Shown: piece after piece, positions 1 to 8,442 of the stretch
How positions within the stretch are numbered: position 1 is the first letter of the stretch
How the letters are laid out: the number at the start of each line of letters is the position of its first letter
Assembly: GCA_937948985.1 (NCBI GenBank)
Contig: CALFAK010000091.1
Location: forward strand, 1-53,908
Source of the DNA: an uncultured Neomegalonema sp.
Lineage (GTDB): Bacteria > Pseudomonadota > Alphaproteobacteria > Rhodobacterales > Rhodobacteraceae
Reading direction: 5' to 3'
Length of the DNA: 53,908 nucleotides
Notes under the pieces: generated by a model
Told to the model about the DNA's origin: nothing
Database searches by the model: none
What the model saw: only the letters and a program-made list of their open reading frames with translations
Translations under genes and position numbers: made by a program

Positions 1-75
1 GCCTGCCCCGTCGCAACCGTGAACCTGAAAAACCCGCTTTGCCAGATCGATCCCGATTATCGTAACATCGCCCAT
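1..75 (-). CDS. IS110-family transposase, N-terminal 25 residues only (gene runs off the left edge)
   Basis: Reading leftwards from the ATG at 75, the frame is open to the window edge and begins MGDVTIIGIDLAKRVFQVHG. GIDLAK..FQVHG is the hallmark first beta strand of the DEDD (RuvC-like) domain of IS110/IS1111 transposases, and the first catalytic Asp is the D of GID (residue 10). A strong AGGAGG ribosome-binding site lies about eight bases upstream of the ATG. IS110 enzymes are RNA-guided recombinases that use a structured RNA from the element's own non-coding end. Only the first 25 of roughly 300-400 residues are visible, so intactness cannot be judged. The family call is confident because of the motif; the exact subgroup is not determined. 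Confidence 0.82.
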   Translation of the reverse strand, partial: MGDVTIIGIDLAKRVFQVHGCDGAG

Positions 76-215
76 GGATGCTTCCTCCTCTTGATGAACC
101 TCAAGTCCAGCATGGTACATTGCGATACCGTCCGGGAGGGGCATCCACCCCATCAATTGCCAAGCGAGACGCGCCATAAAACTTGCAACAAGCCGCCCCC
201 CTCCCAATATACTTA
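76..215 (-). ncRNA. Candidate bridge-type guide RNA / 5' non-coding end of the IS110 element
   Basis: This is the leader between the IS110 start codon and the ribosome-binding site of the next gene. In IS110-group elements this end is transcribed into a structured guide (bridge or seek) RNA. Here GGGAGGGG at 134-141 can pair with CCCCTCCC at 198-205, closing a loop of about 56 nt, which is the kind of long-range stem expected. The exact element boundary (probably between 205 and 225) and the RNA ends cannot be set from one copy. The presence of the leader is seen; its role as a guide RNA is inference from the family. Confidence 0.4.
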
Positions 216-240
216 ATGTGATATTTCAGGAGGTTTGGGA

Positions 241-528
241 ATGGATGAGAATAATAACTCCGTCGAGGCGGCGCGCGCACGGCTGGAACAACACCGTTCA
301 TCACGCTCTGATCTGAACATAGACGCCAGTGCGCAAGGGCTGCGCGCAAAGATCATTGAACTTTTCTCGATGATCCTCTGGGTCGCGCTCGCCATCGGTG
401 TTCTGGGCGCTCTGTGGTCGCTGCTCCGACTCGATATTCCCGGCGCGGTCAGCTCGCTGGTAACCACAATCGTCACGGTCGGCGTAGGTTTTGTTGTGCT
501 GGATATCCGTGATCGGTTGATGCGTTGA
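241..528 (+). CDS. Small two-helix membrane protein of unknown function, coupled to the M48 protease
   Basis: The gene encodes a 95-residue protein I do not recognise. A soluble N-terminus of about 40 residues (MDENNNSVEAARARLEQHR) is followed by two predicted membrane helices, at roughly 38-62 (IELFSMILWVALAIGVLGAL) and 68-88 (rich in V, T and G), and a short charged tail. The ATG at 241 is chosen because AGGAGG lies at 229-234, seven bases upstream; a TTG six bases earlier would fall too close to that site. Its stop codon overlaps the start of the next gene (TTGA overlap), so the two are translationally coupled, and the product may work with the membrane metalloprotease. Function is unknown. 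Confidence 0.75.
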   Translation: MDENNNSVEAARARLEQHRSSRSDLNIDASAQGLRAKIIELFSMILWVALAIGVLGALWSLLRLDIPGAVSSLVTTIVTVGVGFVVLDIRDRLMR

Positions 529-1205
529 TCGTCAAACTTCTTCCCATCATCGTCATGCTCGCATGGGCATGGTTCACGATGATGCGCTCCGAATCCAAAT
601 CAACACGCGACCTGCGCAAAAACAGCACGGCGCTGGACAGCGGTCCGCTGCACGCGGCGATCCAGCAGTTTCGCGCCACGATGGGCGTGCGCAATATCCA
701 AGTGTTCGTCTACGATCAGCCTGTCATCAACGGCCTCGCCGCCCCGGATGGCCGCATATATCTTACGCGCGGCCTGATCGAGCGCTATCGTGCGGGTGAA
801 TTCACGCTTGAGGAACTGGCCGCCATCGTCGCACATGAGGTCGGCCATGTCGCGCTGGGCCATATCGAACGCCGCAAAAAAGCGTGGCAGGCCGAGATGG
901 CTGTCAAAGCCGCAGCACAAATGTTCGTCCCGCGCATGCTTGGCGGCATCATAGGCACCGTGACCAATTTCATCAGCCGCATGTTACACATGGGCCTCAG
1001 CCGCAATGACGAATACGAAGCCGACGCCTTCGCCGTCGCCCTGCTGCAACGCACAGGCTTTGACCCGCACGCCAAAATCAGCCTTCTCAACAAACTCGAC
1101 AGGCTCGGCAAATCACGCGGCGCATCAATCTCATGGCTGGACAGCCACCCCCCGACGGCCAAACGCATCGCTGCGGTGGAAAGGGCGATTGACGGCGGCA
1201 GCTAG
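525..1205 (+). CDS. M48-family membrane-anchored zinc metalloprotease
   Basis: The 226-residue protein has a short N-terminal hydrophobic anchor (about 3-20), then an M48 peptidase domain with the zinc-binding motif HEVGH at 104-108 (in AAIVAHEVGHVALGH) and the third ligand region NDEYEADAF at about 163-171. The conserved SHPPTAKR motif is near the C-terminus. Family members of this kind act at the inner membrane or periplasm on damaged or misfolded proteins. The start is a TTG at 525 overlapping the previous stop; the next in-frame ATG at 555 would remove most of the anchor, so TTG is preferred. It is transcribed with the two-helix protein at 241 and converges on the gene ending at 1227 with only 21 bp between them. 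Confidence 0.88.
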   Translation: MIVKLLPIIVMLAWAWFTMMRSESKSTRDLRKNSTALDSGPLHAAIQQFRATMGVRNIQVFVYDQPVINGLAAPDGRIYLTRGLIERYRAGEFTLEELAAIVAHEVGHVALGHIERRKKAWQAEMAVKAAAQMFVPRMLGGIIGTVTNFISRMLHMGLSRNDEYEADAFAVALLQRTGFDPHAKISLLNKLDRLGKSRGASISWLDSHPPTAKRIAAVERAIDGGS

Positions 1206-1226
1206 AGTTATCCGCGCTCAGGACAC

Positions 1227-2711
1227 TCACCCCGCCACCCGCTGCACCGCATCGGGATAAATCTCGCTCATGGGCCGTGATTTCCCGTCCCCTTCCATCA
1301 GCCGCACATGGTGCCGACGCAAGGCGCGGGGATGCTCCGCACCGCAGGAATGCGCGATCAGAGTCACGCCATACTCGATCTTCTTCGCAAAGTTCTTCAC
1401 CCGCTCGGACTTCACCGCCGGGTCGAGGCCTTTTTGCAAGCGCGGGTTATGGGTCGTTATCCCCGTGGGACAAGTATTCTTATTACATTTCAGCGCCTGA
1501 ATGCACCCCAGCGAGAACATGAAGCCCCGCGCCGACACCACAAAATCCGCCCCCGCACAATACGCCCACGCCACCTCGGCGGGTGTGATCAGCTTACCCG
1601 AAGCAATCACCTTGATCCGGTCACGCAAGCCCGCAATCGTTAACGCATCCACCACCAGCGGCAGCGCCTCGCGGATCGTCAGGCCACAATTGTCCATCAA
1701 CGGCATCGGCGCTGCCCCGGTCCCGCCGTCCCCGCTGTCGATGGTGATAAAGTCAGGCGCGCTCTCAATCCCGCGCTCATGGATCGCATCGCACAGCTCA
1801 TCAATCCAGCCCGGCGCACCGATCACAGTCTTGATCCCCGTCGGCTTGCCCGTAACATCGCGCACACGGGTGATCAGATCCAGCAACCCCGCGTTATCCC
1901 CCGCATCCACATGCCGGTTCGGCGAGATCGAATCCTTACCCTCGGGAATGCCCCGTATCTCCGCAATCTCAGGCGTAATCTTCGCGCCCGGCAGGATACC
2001 GCCCTTACCCGGCTTCGCGCCTTGGCTGAGTTTAACCTCAAACATCCGCACAGTCTCATGCGCCGCCACACCGCGCAGCTTGTCCTCGTCCAGATTGCCC
2101 GCCTCGTCGCGCACGCCATACTTGGCCGTGCCGATCTGAAAGACAACATCGCACCCGCCCTCAAGATGATAAGGCGACAGGCCACCCTCCCCCGTATTGT
2201 ACCAGCACCCCGCCGCCTTCGCCCCGCGCGACAGCGCCTGCACAGCGGGTTTCGAGATCGAACCATAGCTCATGGCAGAGATATTGATGATAGACTTGGC
2301 CGCATAAGGCTGGCGCGCGTCAGGCCCGATCACAACGGCGGGTGTCTCCTGATGCTCCTCGTCCAGCTTCGGGAACGCCGCGTTCATAAAAATCACCGAG
2401 CCGGGCGGCGTCAGGTTCCGCGTCGAGCCGAACGCCGCCGTGTTGTCGCCGCCATGCGCGGATTTTTCGACCCATTCGCGTTCGGCGCGGTTGAACGGCA
2501 TCTCCTCACGGTCCATTGCAAAGAAATACTGGCGGAAAAACTCACCGAGTTTGGAGAAAAGGCCACGGAAGCGTCCGATTACCGGATAATTCCGCCGGAT
2601 CGCATCCGATGTTTGGGTGATGTCGATGATGAACAAAGCCGCGCACAAGGCTAGGAGTGCGCCAAGGACGAACAATAGCAAGTTCGAGAGAAGGTCCAGA
2701 CCAAAAAGCAT
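1227..2711 (-). CDS. FMN-binding glutamate synthase-like protein with N-terminal membrane anchor
   Basis: The 494-residue protein begins with a membrane segment (LLLFVLGALLALCAALFIID, about 10-30) and a linker, followed by a domain resembling the FMN-binding synthase half of glutamate synthase (GltB2). Recognisable pieces are NISAMSYGSISKPAVQALS, the GEGGLSPYH loop, the GQGAKPGKGG-like segment (SQGAKPGKGGILPG), FITIDSGDGGTGAAP and SARGFMFSLGCIQALKC, with Cys residues like those of the iron-sulfur site (KCNKNTCPTGI). The glutaminase domain of real GltB is absent, so it is not a complete glutamate synthase. Such stand-alone proteins are common in Proteobacteria and their substrate is not settled. 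Start ATG at 2711 gives the anchor. It lies downstream of and co-directional with the coiled-coil gene. Confidence 0.85.
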   Translation of the reverse strand: MLFGLDLLSNLLLFVLGALLALCAALFIIDITQTSDAIRRNYPVIGRFRGLFSKLGEFFRQYFFAMDREEMPFNRAEREWVEKSAHGGDNTAAFGSTRNLTPPGSVIFMNAAFPKLDEEHQETPAVVIGPDARQPYAAKSIINISAMSYGSISKPAVQALSRGAKAAGCWYNTGEGGLSPYHLEGGCDVVFQIGTAKYGVRDEAGNLDEDKLRGVAAHETVRMFEVKLSQGAKPGKGGILPGAKITPEIAEIRGIPEGKDSISPNRHVDAGDNAGLLDLITRVRDVTGKPTGIKTVIGAPGWIDELCDAIHERGIESAPDFITIDSGDGGTGAAPMPLMDNCGLTIREALPLVVDALTIAGLRDRIKVIASGKLITPAEVAWAYCAGADFVVSARGFMFSLGCIQALKCNKNTCPTGITTHNPRLQKGLDPAVKSERVKNFAKKIEYGVTLIAHSCGAEHPRALRRHHVRLMEGDGKSRPMSEIYPDAVQRVAG

Positions 2712-2782
2712 TGAATATGTTCCGATAGACGACGTTTGCCGTTACCTACATGCCTTTTATCAACTCTTGAAGCACGAACCCG

Positions 2783-3586
2783 TCATGGCACAGCCAAACG
2801 CCTGTTGATTGTCTGAAAAGAGCGCTGGATTTGTTGAATTTGTTGACTGTTAGCCGGGACGATTGTGCTGCGCCGCGATAGCGCCTCAACCTGTGCCGCA
2901 GCCTGCGCCACATCGTTTTGTAACGCGCGCCTGTCACGTTCCATCGACGCAAGTCGCGCCTCAAGTGACGCTTGAGAGCTTATCACCGCATCCAATTCAG
3001 CTTTTGCTGTCACGACCGCTTCAGACGTCTCACTCAATTCCGCCTGTAACTGGCGCTTTTCTTCCCGTTCCGCGTTGAGCGCGTCTATCAGGGCAAGGCG
3101 TTCCCGCACAAGCGCTTCCATCTCGACTTCGCGTTCATCGGATTCCGCCAGGATCGAGGTCCTGGTGCTTTCCTTTTCGGCTTCAGCACTTTCTAGGGCC
3201 GCAATAAGTTGACTGCGCTCAACCGACATCGCCGCAATCTCAGCCTCAAGCGCTGCCACTTGCGCCGCGCGTTCATCAGAAATCGCGGAAAATGCGTTCA
3301 GCTCATCACGCGACGCTTCGGCATCCGCCAGTGACATTTCGAGAGAGACAACGCGGGTTTCATATTCCTCGCGGACTTCTGACCTGGCTTTGACCGCCGC
3401 ACTTTCGGCCTCGCGCACTTCGCGTTCCGACTGAAAATAGACGAATGCAGCAGCGCAGACAACGACCACCGCACCGATCGCTGCCGCTGCCGCAGACCAC
3501 CCTTTCGCACGCCGGGCCTTGTCGGATTCGGCAACCAGTCTGCCCAGGTTCTGAATGTTTTCGGTGGAGTATTCCCGTCCCATCAT
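2783..3586 (-). CDS. Membrane-anchored long coiled-coil protein, function unknown
   Basis: This 267-residue protein has about 32 soluble residues, one membrane helix (about 35-53, AAAAIGAVVVVCAAAFVYF) and then some 180 residues of almost continuous heptad-like coiled coil rich in E, A, S, R and L, ending in a short basic tail (QRSFQTINRRLAVP). It resembles generic envelope-tethered coiled-coil proteins; no enzymatic domain is seen. Two adjacent ATG codons (3586, 3583) could both serve. The next gene upstream ends seven bases before it, so the two are almost certainly one operon. The coiled coil probably lies on the periplasmic side, though topology is inferred only from the N-terminal charges. 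Confidence 0.75.
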   Translation of the reverse strand: MMGREYSTENIQNLGRLVAESDKARRAKGWSAAAAAIGAVVVVCAAAFVYFQSEREVREAESAAVKARSEVREEYETRVVSLEMSLADAEASRDELNAFSAISDERAAQVAALEAEIAAMSVERSQLIAALESAEAEKESTRTSILAESDEREVEMEALVRERLALIDALNAEREEKRQLQAELSETSEAVVTAKAELDAVISSQASLEARLASMERDRRALQNDVAQAAAQVEALSRRSTIVPANSQQIQQIQRSFQTINRRLAVP

Positions 3587-3593
3587 GTTCTCC

Positions 3594-3995
3594 TCAGCGC
3601 TTCAACCATGAAACAAGCTGCTTTTCGATTTCCGCGAAAAGCTCGCTGGGCGGAGGGCCGGCTTCGACCTCATGCGCATCCAACAATGCGCGCGCGCCTG
3701 AATTACGCTTTCGCTGCGCAAAAAATTCTGTCGCGAAATACCCGCTTGATCCGATCATGGTGATCGAACTTCCGTATTTGATCGCCTCTTTGGCGAAGGT
3801 GGAATCGGAGTCCCGGAAGAAGTCCCACATGAAGAACATGAACACCGCACCTGCTGAGGTTATCGAGCCCGCAATCAACAACCATGCGAGCGCTTCCTTG
3901 TCGCGCTTTCCGAGTTGTTCCTCGACAACTGTTCTCAATGATCGGGTCACAATGAACTCCGCTCCGGCAAAAATGAATAACCGGAATCGTACCAT
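3594..3995 (-). CDS. Small two-helix membrane protein, partner of the coiled-coil protein
   Basis: The 133-residue protein is not recognised with certainty. It has a basic N-terminus, two membrane segments (about 38-57, LLIAGSITSAGAVFMFFMW; and about 74-92, ITMIGSSGYFATEFFAQ) and a polar C-terminus. The layout, a pair of helices separated by about 15 residues with a glycine-rich second helix followed by FF and a charged helix, loosely recalls the TRADD-N-associated membrane domain found in bacterial conflict proteins, but this is only a resemblance. The ATG at 3995 is preferred over the TTG at 4010; no strong ribosome-binding site is visible for either. It lies 27 bp downstream of the enolase-superfamily gene and seven bases before the coiled-coil gene. 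Confidence 0.65.
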   Translation of the reverse strand: MVRFRLFIFAGAEFIVTRSLRTVVEEQLGKRDKEALAWLLIAGSITSAGAVFMFFMWDFFRDSDSTFAKEAIKYGSSITMIGSSGYFATEFFAQRKRNSGARALLDAHEVEAGPPPSELFAEIEKQLVSWLKR

Positions 3996-4022
3996 AAAGC
4001 GACAATGCAACCAAGAGCGGGA

Positions 4023-5243
4023 TTAACCGCCCGCAAACCCGCGATACGCTTTCGCATCGAACGGCTTGTCCGCCATCTCAAGATGCAGCCTGTCGCCCTC
4101 ATACGGGTTCGCCAGCGCCACCGCCTCATCCAGCTCCACGCCCAACCCCGGCGCGTCAGGCACAATCACATACCCGTCCTCCCACCGCATCGGCGTCTTG
4201 AGGATTTCCGCGTGGAAGCCTTCCCACTTGCCGATGCTCTCAAGGATCAGGAAATTCGGCGTACACGCGGCCAATTGCGCATTCGCGGCACCGACAATCG
4301 GCCCACAATACAGATGCGGCGCGATCATCGCGGAATTGGCCTCCGCCATCCCCGCAATCTTCTTCGCTTCAAGCAAACCACCCACGCGCCCCAAATTCAT
4401 TTGCAGGATCGACGCCCCCCGCGCCTCCAACAACCGCGCGAATTCGGCCTTCGTCGTCAGCCGCTCGCCAGCCGCAACCGGAATGGTCGTCGCCGCCGCC
4501 ACCTGCCCCATCGCACCGGGATTATCCGGCGGGCAAGGCTCCTCGAACCACAGCGGATCATAGGGCTCCAACCGCCGCGCAAGCCGGATCGCCCCCGATG
4601 CCGTGAACTGCCCGTGCGTCCCGAAAAGCAGGTCGGCCTTATTGCCCACCGCCTCGCGGATCAGCTTGCAGAACCGCTCCGACAGATCCAGCGCCTCCAG
4701 ATCAGGCTGTCGCCCGTCATAAACCGTATAAGGTCCGGCGGGATCAAACTTCACCGCCGTAAAGCCCTGCTCCACCGCTTCAACCGCCCGTTCAGCGGAG
4801 GCGACAGGGTCCGCATAAAACGCTGCCGCATCCTCGTCAGGCTTAGGATACAGATAGGTATAGCTGCGCAGCCGTTCGTGTACCTTCCCGCCGAGCAGCG
4901 CATGGACAGGCTTATCCACGGCTTTACCGATGATATCCCAGCACGCTATCTCCAGCCCCGACACAACGCCCATCATGGATACATCCGGACGGTGCGAGAA
5001 ACCCGCGCCATAGGCATTGTGCCATAGCGCCTCGATATTGAACGGGTCATGCCCCTCAACATAACGCGCGAACACATCCGCGATCATCGCTTCAACCACT
5101 TTCGGTCCGAACGTGGCGGCATAAACCTCGCCCACACCCTCAACCCCGCATTCCGTGGTCAGTTTCAGGAAAATAAAGTACCGCCCGCCGAAACCGGGCG
5201 GCGGATTACCTACGACGAATGTCTTCAAGCTGCTGATTTTCAT
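4023..5243 (-). CDS. Enolase-superfamily (mandelate racemase/muconate lactonizing type) enzyme with altered first metal ligand
   Basis: The 406-residue protein has the usual capping domain (1-130, MKISSLKTFVVGNPPPGFGG) and TIM barrel. Barrel-end features include AVKFDPAG at 163-170, WFEEP with Glu 234/235, the second metal Glu at 260 (AAGERLTT) and His 310 (APHLYCGP). Where members normally carry the first metal-binding Asp, this protein has LLFGTHGQFT (207-213): Gly or Thr replaces the Asp and His 210 stands two residues on. Members abstract an alpha proton from a carboxylate (dehydratases of sugar acids, racemases). The substrate is not predictable here. The ATG at 5243 is chosen because the family N-terminus begins there; an upstream extension to 5297 has no family match. 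It leads a probable operon with 3995 and 3586. Confidence 0.85.
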   Translation of the reverse strand: MKISSLKTFVVGNPPPGFGGRYFIFLKLTTECGVEGVGEVYAATFGPKVVEAMIADVFARYVEGHDPFNIEALWHNAYGAGFSHRPDVSMMGVVSGLEIACWDIIGKAVDKPVHALLGGKVHERLRSYTYLYPKPDEDAAAFYADPVASAERAVEAVEQGFTAVKFDPAGPYTVYDGRQPDLEALDLSERFCKLIREAVGNKADLLFGTHGQFTASGAIRLARRLEPYDPLWFEEPCPPDNPGAMGQVAAATTIPVAAGERLTTKAEFARLLEARGASILQMNLGRVGGLLEAKKIAGMAEANSAMIAPHLYCGPIVGAANAQLAACTPNFLILESIGKWEGFHAEILKTPMRWEDGYVIVPDAPGLGVELDEAVALANPYEGDRLHLEMADKPFDAKAYRGFAGG

Positions 5244-5524
5244 GGAAACAGGCGTAAAACGATCCTGACGGGCTGTCCATAGCCGTTTACAACGCAAAAA
5301 TCCGCCCTCACAGCACCCGAAAGCGGTAAAATCCCAGTCCGTATTCCACCTGTAAGCGACATGTGTTGGAATTATGCTACATGCCGTTAAGGCAGTTTGG
5401 ATTTGCGAAAAATTATACGCATTATAACTTTAAGATCGTGATTAAGGTCACTGTAATTCATCGGAATTTCGCGAATGTCTGCGATACTACAGGCAATCGA
5501 AGATGATAACCGGAAGACAGTGCA

Positions 5525-5881
5525 ATGATCGACACATGTTTCTTGTCCGAACACTTTAGTGACGAAAATGCCACCTCTTGGGCGCAGGACTGTGCCGAAC
5601 GGTCCGGCTGGGATGCGGCGGAGGCAACCCGCCTCGCAACATGCGTCACCGCCAGCGCCCGCGCGGTTGCAGAGCGCGCCTACCGTCTGCGCGATCAGGG
5701 TCCGGTTTTCGTAAAACTCGACATTTCCGACGACGCGGCAGTCCTTGAGATGCATCACGAGGGCGCGTTGGGGGACAAACCTTGCGACTGCGCCGCCGCT
5801 CAAGTCGCCACCGAACGCAAATCAACAAATTGGCTGGATGCACAACTGCGCACCCACCGCCTTCGTATCGAGCGGGTTTAA
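5525..5881 (+). CDS. Small protein resembling a degenerate anti-sigma-factor (RsbW-like) ATPase half
   Basis: The 118-residue cytoplasmic protein starts at the ATG at 5525, with GGAAG about ten bases upstream. Residues 28-80 (ATRLATCVTASARAVAERAY, then GPVFVKLDISDDAAVLEMHHEG) follow the spacing of the helix-plus-strands in RsbW/SpoIIAB-type GHKL ATPases, where the family has a Glu...Asn pair in EAVTNAIEHAY and an Asp-Gly at the end of the strand. Here the essential Asn is replaced by Ala or Arg and the D.G motif by HHEG, and the second half of the ATPase fold is missing. It would therefore be non-catalytic if homologous. The resemblance is weak; it could equally be an unrelated small protein. 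It stands alone and diverges from the enolase-superfamily gene across 281 bp. Confidence 0.6.
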   Translation: MIDTCFLSEHFSDENATSWAQDCAERSGWDAAEATRLATCVTASARAVAERAYRLRDQGPVFVKLDISDDAAVLEMHHEGALGDKPCDCAAAQVATERKSTNWLDAQLRTHRLRIERV

Positions 5882-5931
5882 CCCGTAAGAAGATTGGTAT
5901 CCGGCCCGGTTACTCAGGCCGGTAACATAGT

Positions 5932-8442
5932 CTAGCTCCGCATCCGCGAACCATTGGCATCGAACAGCGGCGTTTCAGTGATGGTCGCTTTACGACGCTG
6001 GCCGAGGATTTCGATCTCGAACGCGCCATCCGCGACCGTATCACCATGCTCCTTACCGATATAGCCCATCGCCACGGACGCTCCCGCCGCGTGCGCGTAA
6101 CCGCCTGACGTGATCCAACCGATGGCATCATCGCTGCCCGCGACATAGACCGGCTCGTCACCAATCGCATCCGCATCATTCGCATCCACGACAAAGGTTT
6201 TCAGGCGCAGCTTTGCGCCATCCGCCTTGGCCGCCTCAAACGCCGCGCGCCCGATATAATCGGCCTCTTTCTTCGTAGAGCAGAAGCGATCCAAGCCACA
6301 TTCGACGGGGGAGTAGATCGGACGATACTCGCGCCCCCATGTGCCGAATTTCTTCTCCAACCGCAGCGACAGGAACGCGCGCAAGCCGACATTGCGCAAA
6401 CCATGCTCACCGCCATGCTCGTGCAGCTTGTCATAGATCGCACGCTGGAATTCAGGCTTCATCCAGATTTCATAGCCCAAATCACCTGTAAAGCTGACCC
6501 GGCCAACAATGCAGGGAATGCCATCGAGGGTCATCTCGCGGATATCCATGAACTTCATCGCTTCGTGCGACACATCCTCATCAGCAATAGCCGCCAGCAG
6601 GTCACGGGATTTCGGTCCCGAAATCGACAACCCGCACATGCCAAGGCCCAGCGCGTCAATCTCGACCGAACCATCGTCCGGCAAGTGCTGAAGGAACCAG
6701 CGCATGTGGTAGGTTTCCGCGTTACCCGCACCGAGGATCAGGAATTTCGGCGTCTCATTCGCCGCCGTCAGCGGATTGCCAACGCCGATAGCCGCCACGC
6801 CTTCCGACGAACCCGCCGTCGGCTTGGTCAGATTGGCCAGCGAGAAATCACCGATCACCTTGCCGTCTTCTTTGAGCATCGGTGCAAGCGTCATACGGCC
6901 CGGTTTGGGGATTTTACACGCCAGCATCTTATCCAGCCACGCCTCCGCACCAGCGCCCGTGATGATGTATTTCGCAAAGCCCGACGCCTCGACAAGACCC
7001 GCACCTTCGCGCAGTGCCTTGCACTCCGCGCCAACATGCTCGAAATCAGCCGAACGGCGGAAGCTGTGCTCGTCTTTGACGCCCTCCGGCGCATACCACA
7101 GGGGCGCTTCCAAGCCCCATGAGTCGCCCATCTGCGCACCCGCCGCGATCAGCTTGTCATAGATCGGCGTGGTCTTGCCGGGGCGCGCGGCCCACAGTTC
7201 CTCGTTCGGGAATTTGATCTGGAAGCGGCGCGAGTAGTTCTCGCGCACTTTCTTATTCGCATAGCGCATCGTGGTCCAGTCACCATACCGCGCGATGTCC
7301 ATCGCCCAGATATCCGCCCCCGGATCACCGTGGATCATCCAGTTCGCAAGCGACAGACCAACCCCGCCCCCCTGAGAAAATCCTGCCATAATCGCCACAG
7401 CACACCAATACCCGGGCATCCCGCGCATCGGCCCGATCATCGGGTTGCCGTCAGGGCCGAACACGAACGGTCCGTTCACCGCCTGCCGGATGCCCGCATC
7501 AGCATACTTCGGGAAGTGCTCGAAGATTTTCTCAAGGCTCGGCATGATCCGGTCGTAATCCGGCTCCAGCAGTTCCGAGCCGAAGTTCCACGGCGTCTCG
7601 GACGGCATCCACGGCTTACAATTCTTCTCATACGTCCCGATCAGCACGCCGTCACGCTCCTGACGGGTGTATAGTTCCGCCGAGAAATCAACAGCATGGC
7701 CCACTTCACGGCCCGTGCGATCGTTAAATTCTTTCACTTCCGGGAAGCCATCGGTCAGCAGATAGTGGTGCTCCATCGCCAAAATCGGCAACTCCAGCCC
7801 CGCCATCCGGCCAACCTCACGCGCCCACAAACCGCCCGCGTTTACGATGTTCTGCGTGTGGATATTCCCCTGATCCGTTACAACCGTCCACGTTCCGTCA
7901 CCATTCGGCACGGTATCCACAACCTTTGTTTTCTCGTGAATTTTCGCGCCGAGTATCTTGGCCGATTTCGCATAAGCATGTGTCACGCCGTAAGGATCAA
8001 GGTGTCCGTCCAGCGGATCATAAATCGCGCCCACAAATTTGGATTTGTCAAAGAACGGATTGACCTCAGCCGCCTCATCAAGGCTCATCTCGCGAAGATC
8101 AAGGCCCAGATACTTACCGCGCGCAAGCGACATGCGCAGCCATTCCATCCGCTGCTCATCCGCCGCCAGCATCACCCCGCCGGTACGGTGAACACCGCAA
8201 GCCTGACCGGACAGCTCCTCAATTTCCTTATAAAGATCAATCGTGTATTTTTGCAGCTTCGCGACGTTCGGATCGCCATTGATGGTATGAAAACCGCCCG
8301 CCGCGTGCCAGCTGGACCCGCAGGTCAGCACATCACGCTCCAACAGCATAATGTCAGTCATGCCGCCTTTTGCGAGGTGATAGAGGATCGAACAACCGAC
8401 GACGCCCCCTCCGATAACGACGGCTTGTGCGGTATTTTTCAT
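5932..8442 (-). CDS. Dimethylglycine/sarcosine dehydrogenase-like flavoprotein with GcvT-type folate domain
   Basis: The 836-residue protein has an N-terminal FAD Rossmann motif (GGGVVGCSILYHLAKGG, 11-27), then CGSSWHAAGG with His 46 in the position that carries covalent FAD in dimethylglycine dehydrogenase. After the DAO-type oxidase domain (to about 400) comes a GcvT-like folate-binding half (about 420-830; e.g. GLVEASGFAKY, YEIWMKPE, CGLDRFC). Family members oxidatively demethylate N-methyl glycine derivatives and pass the one-carbon unit to tetrahydrofolate. Two adjacent ATGs occur; the second (8442) sits five to six bases after GGGAGG and is preferred. It is a single-gene unit. An MttB-family methyltransferase and folE lie within 15 kb, supporting methylamine or betaine use. 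The precise substrate is not shown. Confidence 0.88.
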   Translation of the reverse strand: MKNTAQAVVIGGGVVGCSILYHLAKGGMTDIMLLERDVLTCGSSWHAAGGFHTINGDPNVAKLQKYTIDLYKEIEELSGQACGVHRTGGVMLAADEQRMEWLRMSLARGKYLGLDLREMSLDEAAEVNPFFDKSKFVGAIYDPLDGHLDPYGVTHAYAKSAKILGAKIHEKTKVVDTVPNGDGTWTVVTDQGNIHTQNIVNAGGLWAREVGRMAGLELPILAMEHHYLLTDGFPEVKEFNDRTGREVGHAVDFSAELYTRQERDGVLIGTYEKNCKPWMPSETPWNFGSELLEPDYDRIMPSLEKIFEHFPKYADAGIRQAVNGPFVFGPDGNPMIGPMRGMPGYWCAVAIMAGFSQGGGVGLSLANWMIHGDPGADIWAMDIARYGDWTTMRYANKKVRENYSRRFQIKFPNEELWAARPGKTTPIYDKLIAAGAQMGDSWGLEAPLWYAPEGVKDEHSFRRSADFEHVGAECKALREGAGLVEASGFAKYIITGAGAEAWLDKMLACKIPKPGRMTLAPMLKEDGKVIGDFSLANLTKPTAGSSEGVAAIGVGNPLTAANETPKFLILGAGNAETYHMRWFLQHLPDDGSVEIDALGLGMCGLSISGPKSRDLLAAIADEDVSHEAMKFMDIREMTLDGIPCIVGRVSFTGDLGYEIWMKPEFQRAIYDKLHEHGGEHGLRNVGLRAFLSLRLEKKFGTWGREYRPIYSPVECGLDRFCSTKKEADYIGRAAFEAAKADGAKLRLKTFVVDANDADAIGDEPVYVAGSDDAIGWITSGGYAHAAGASVAMGYIGKEHGDTVADGAFEIEILGQRRKATITETPLFDANGSRMRS

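Noticed and set aside
4005..5027. Rightward 340-codon open frame opposite the enolase-superfamily gene
   Set aside because: Its composition (rich in R, P, L and Q) is that of an antisense frame; the leftward protein matches a family.
5387..5803. Leftward open frame opposite the small protein at 5525
   Set aside because: The rightward frame has a better start and composition; the leftward one shows no domain.
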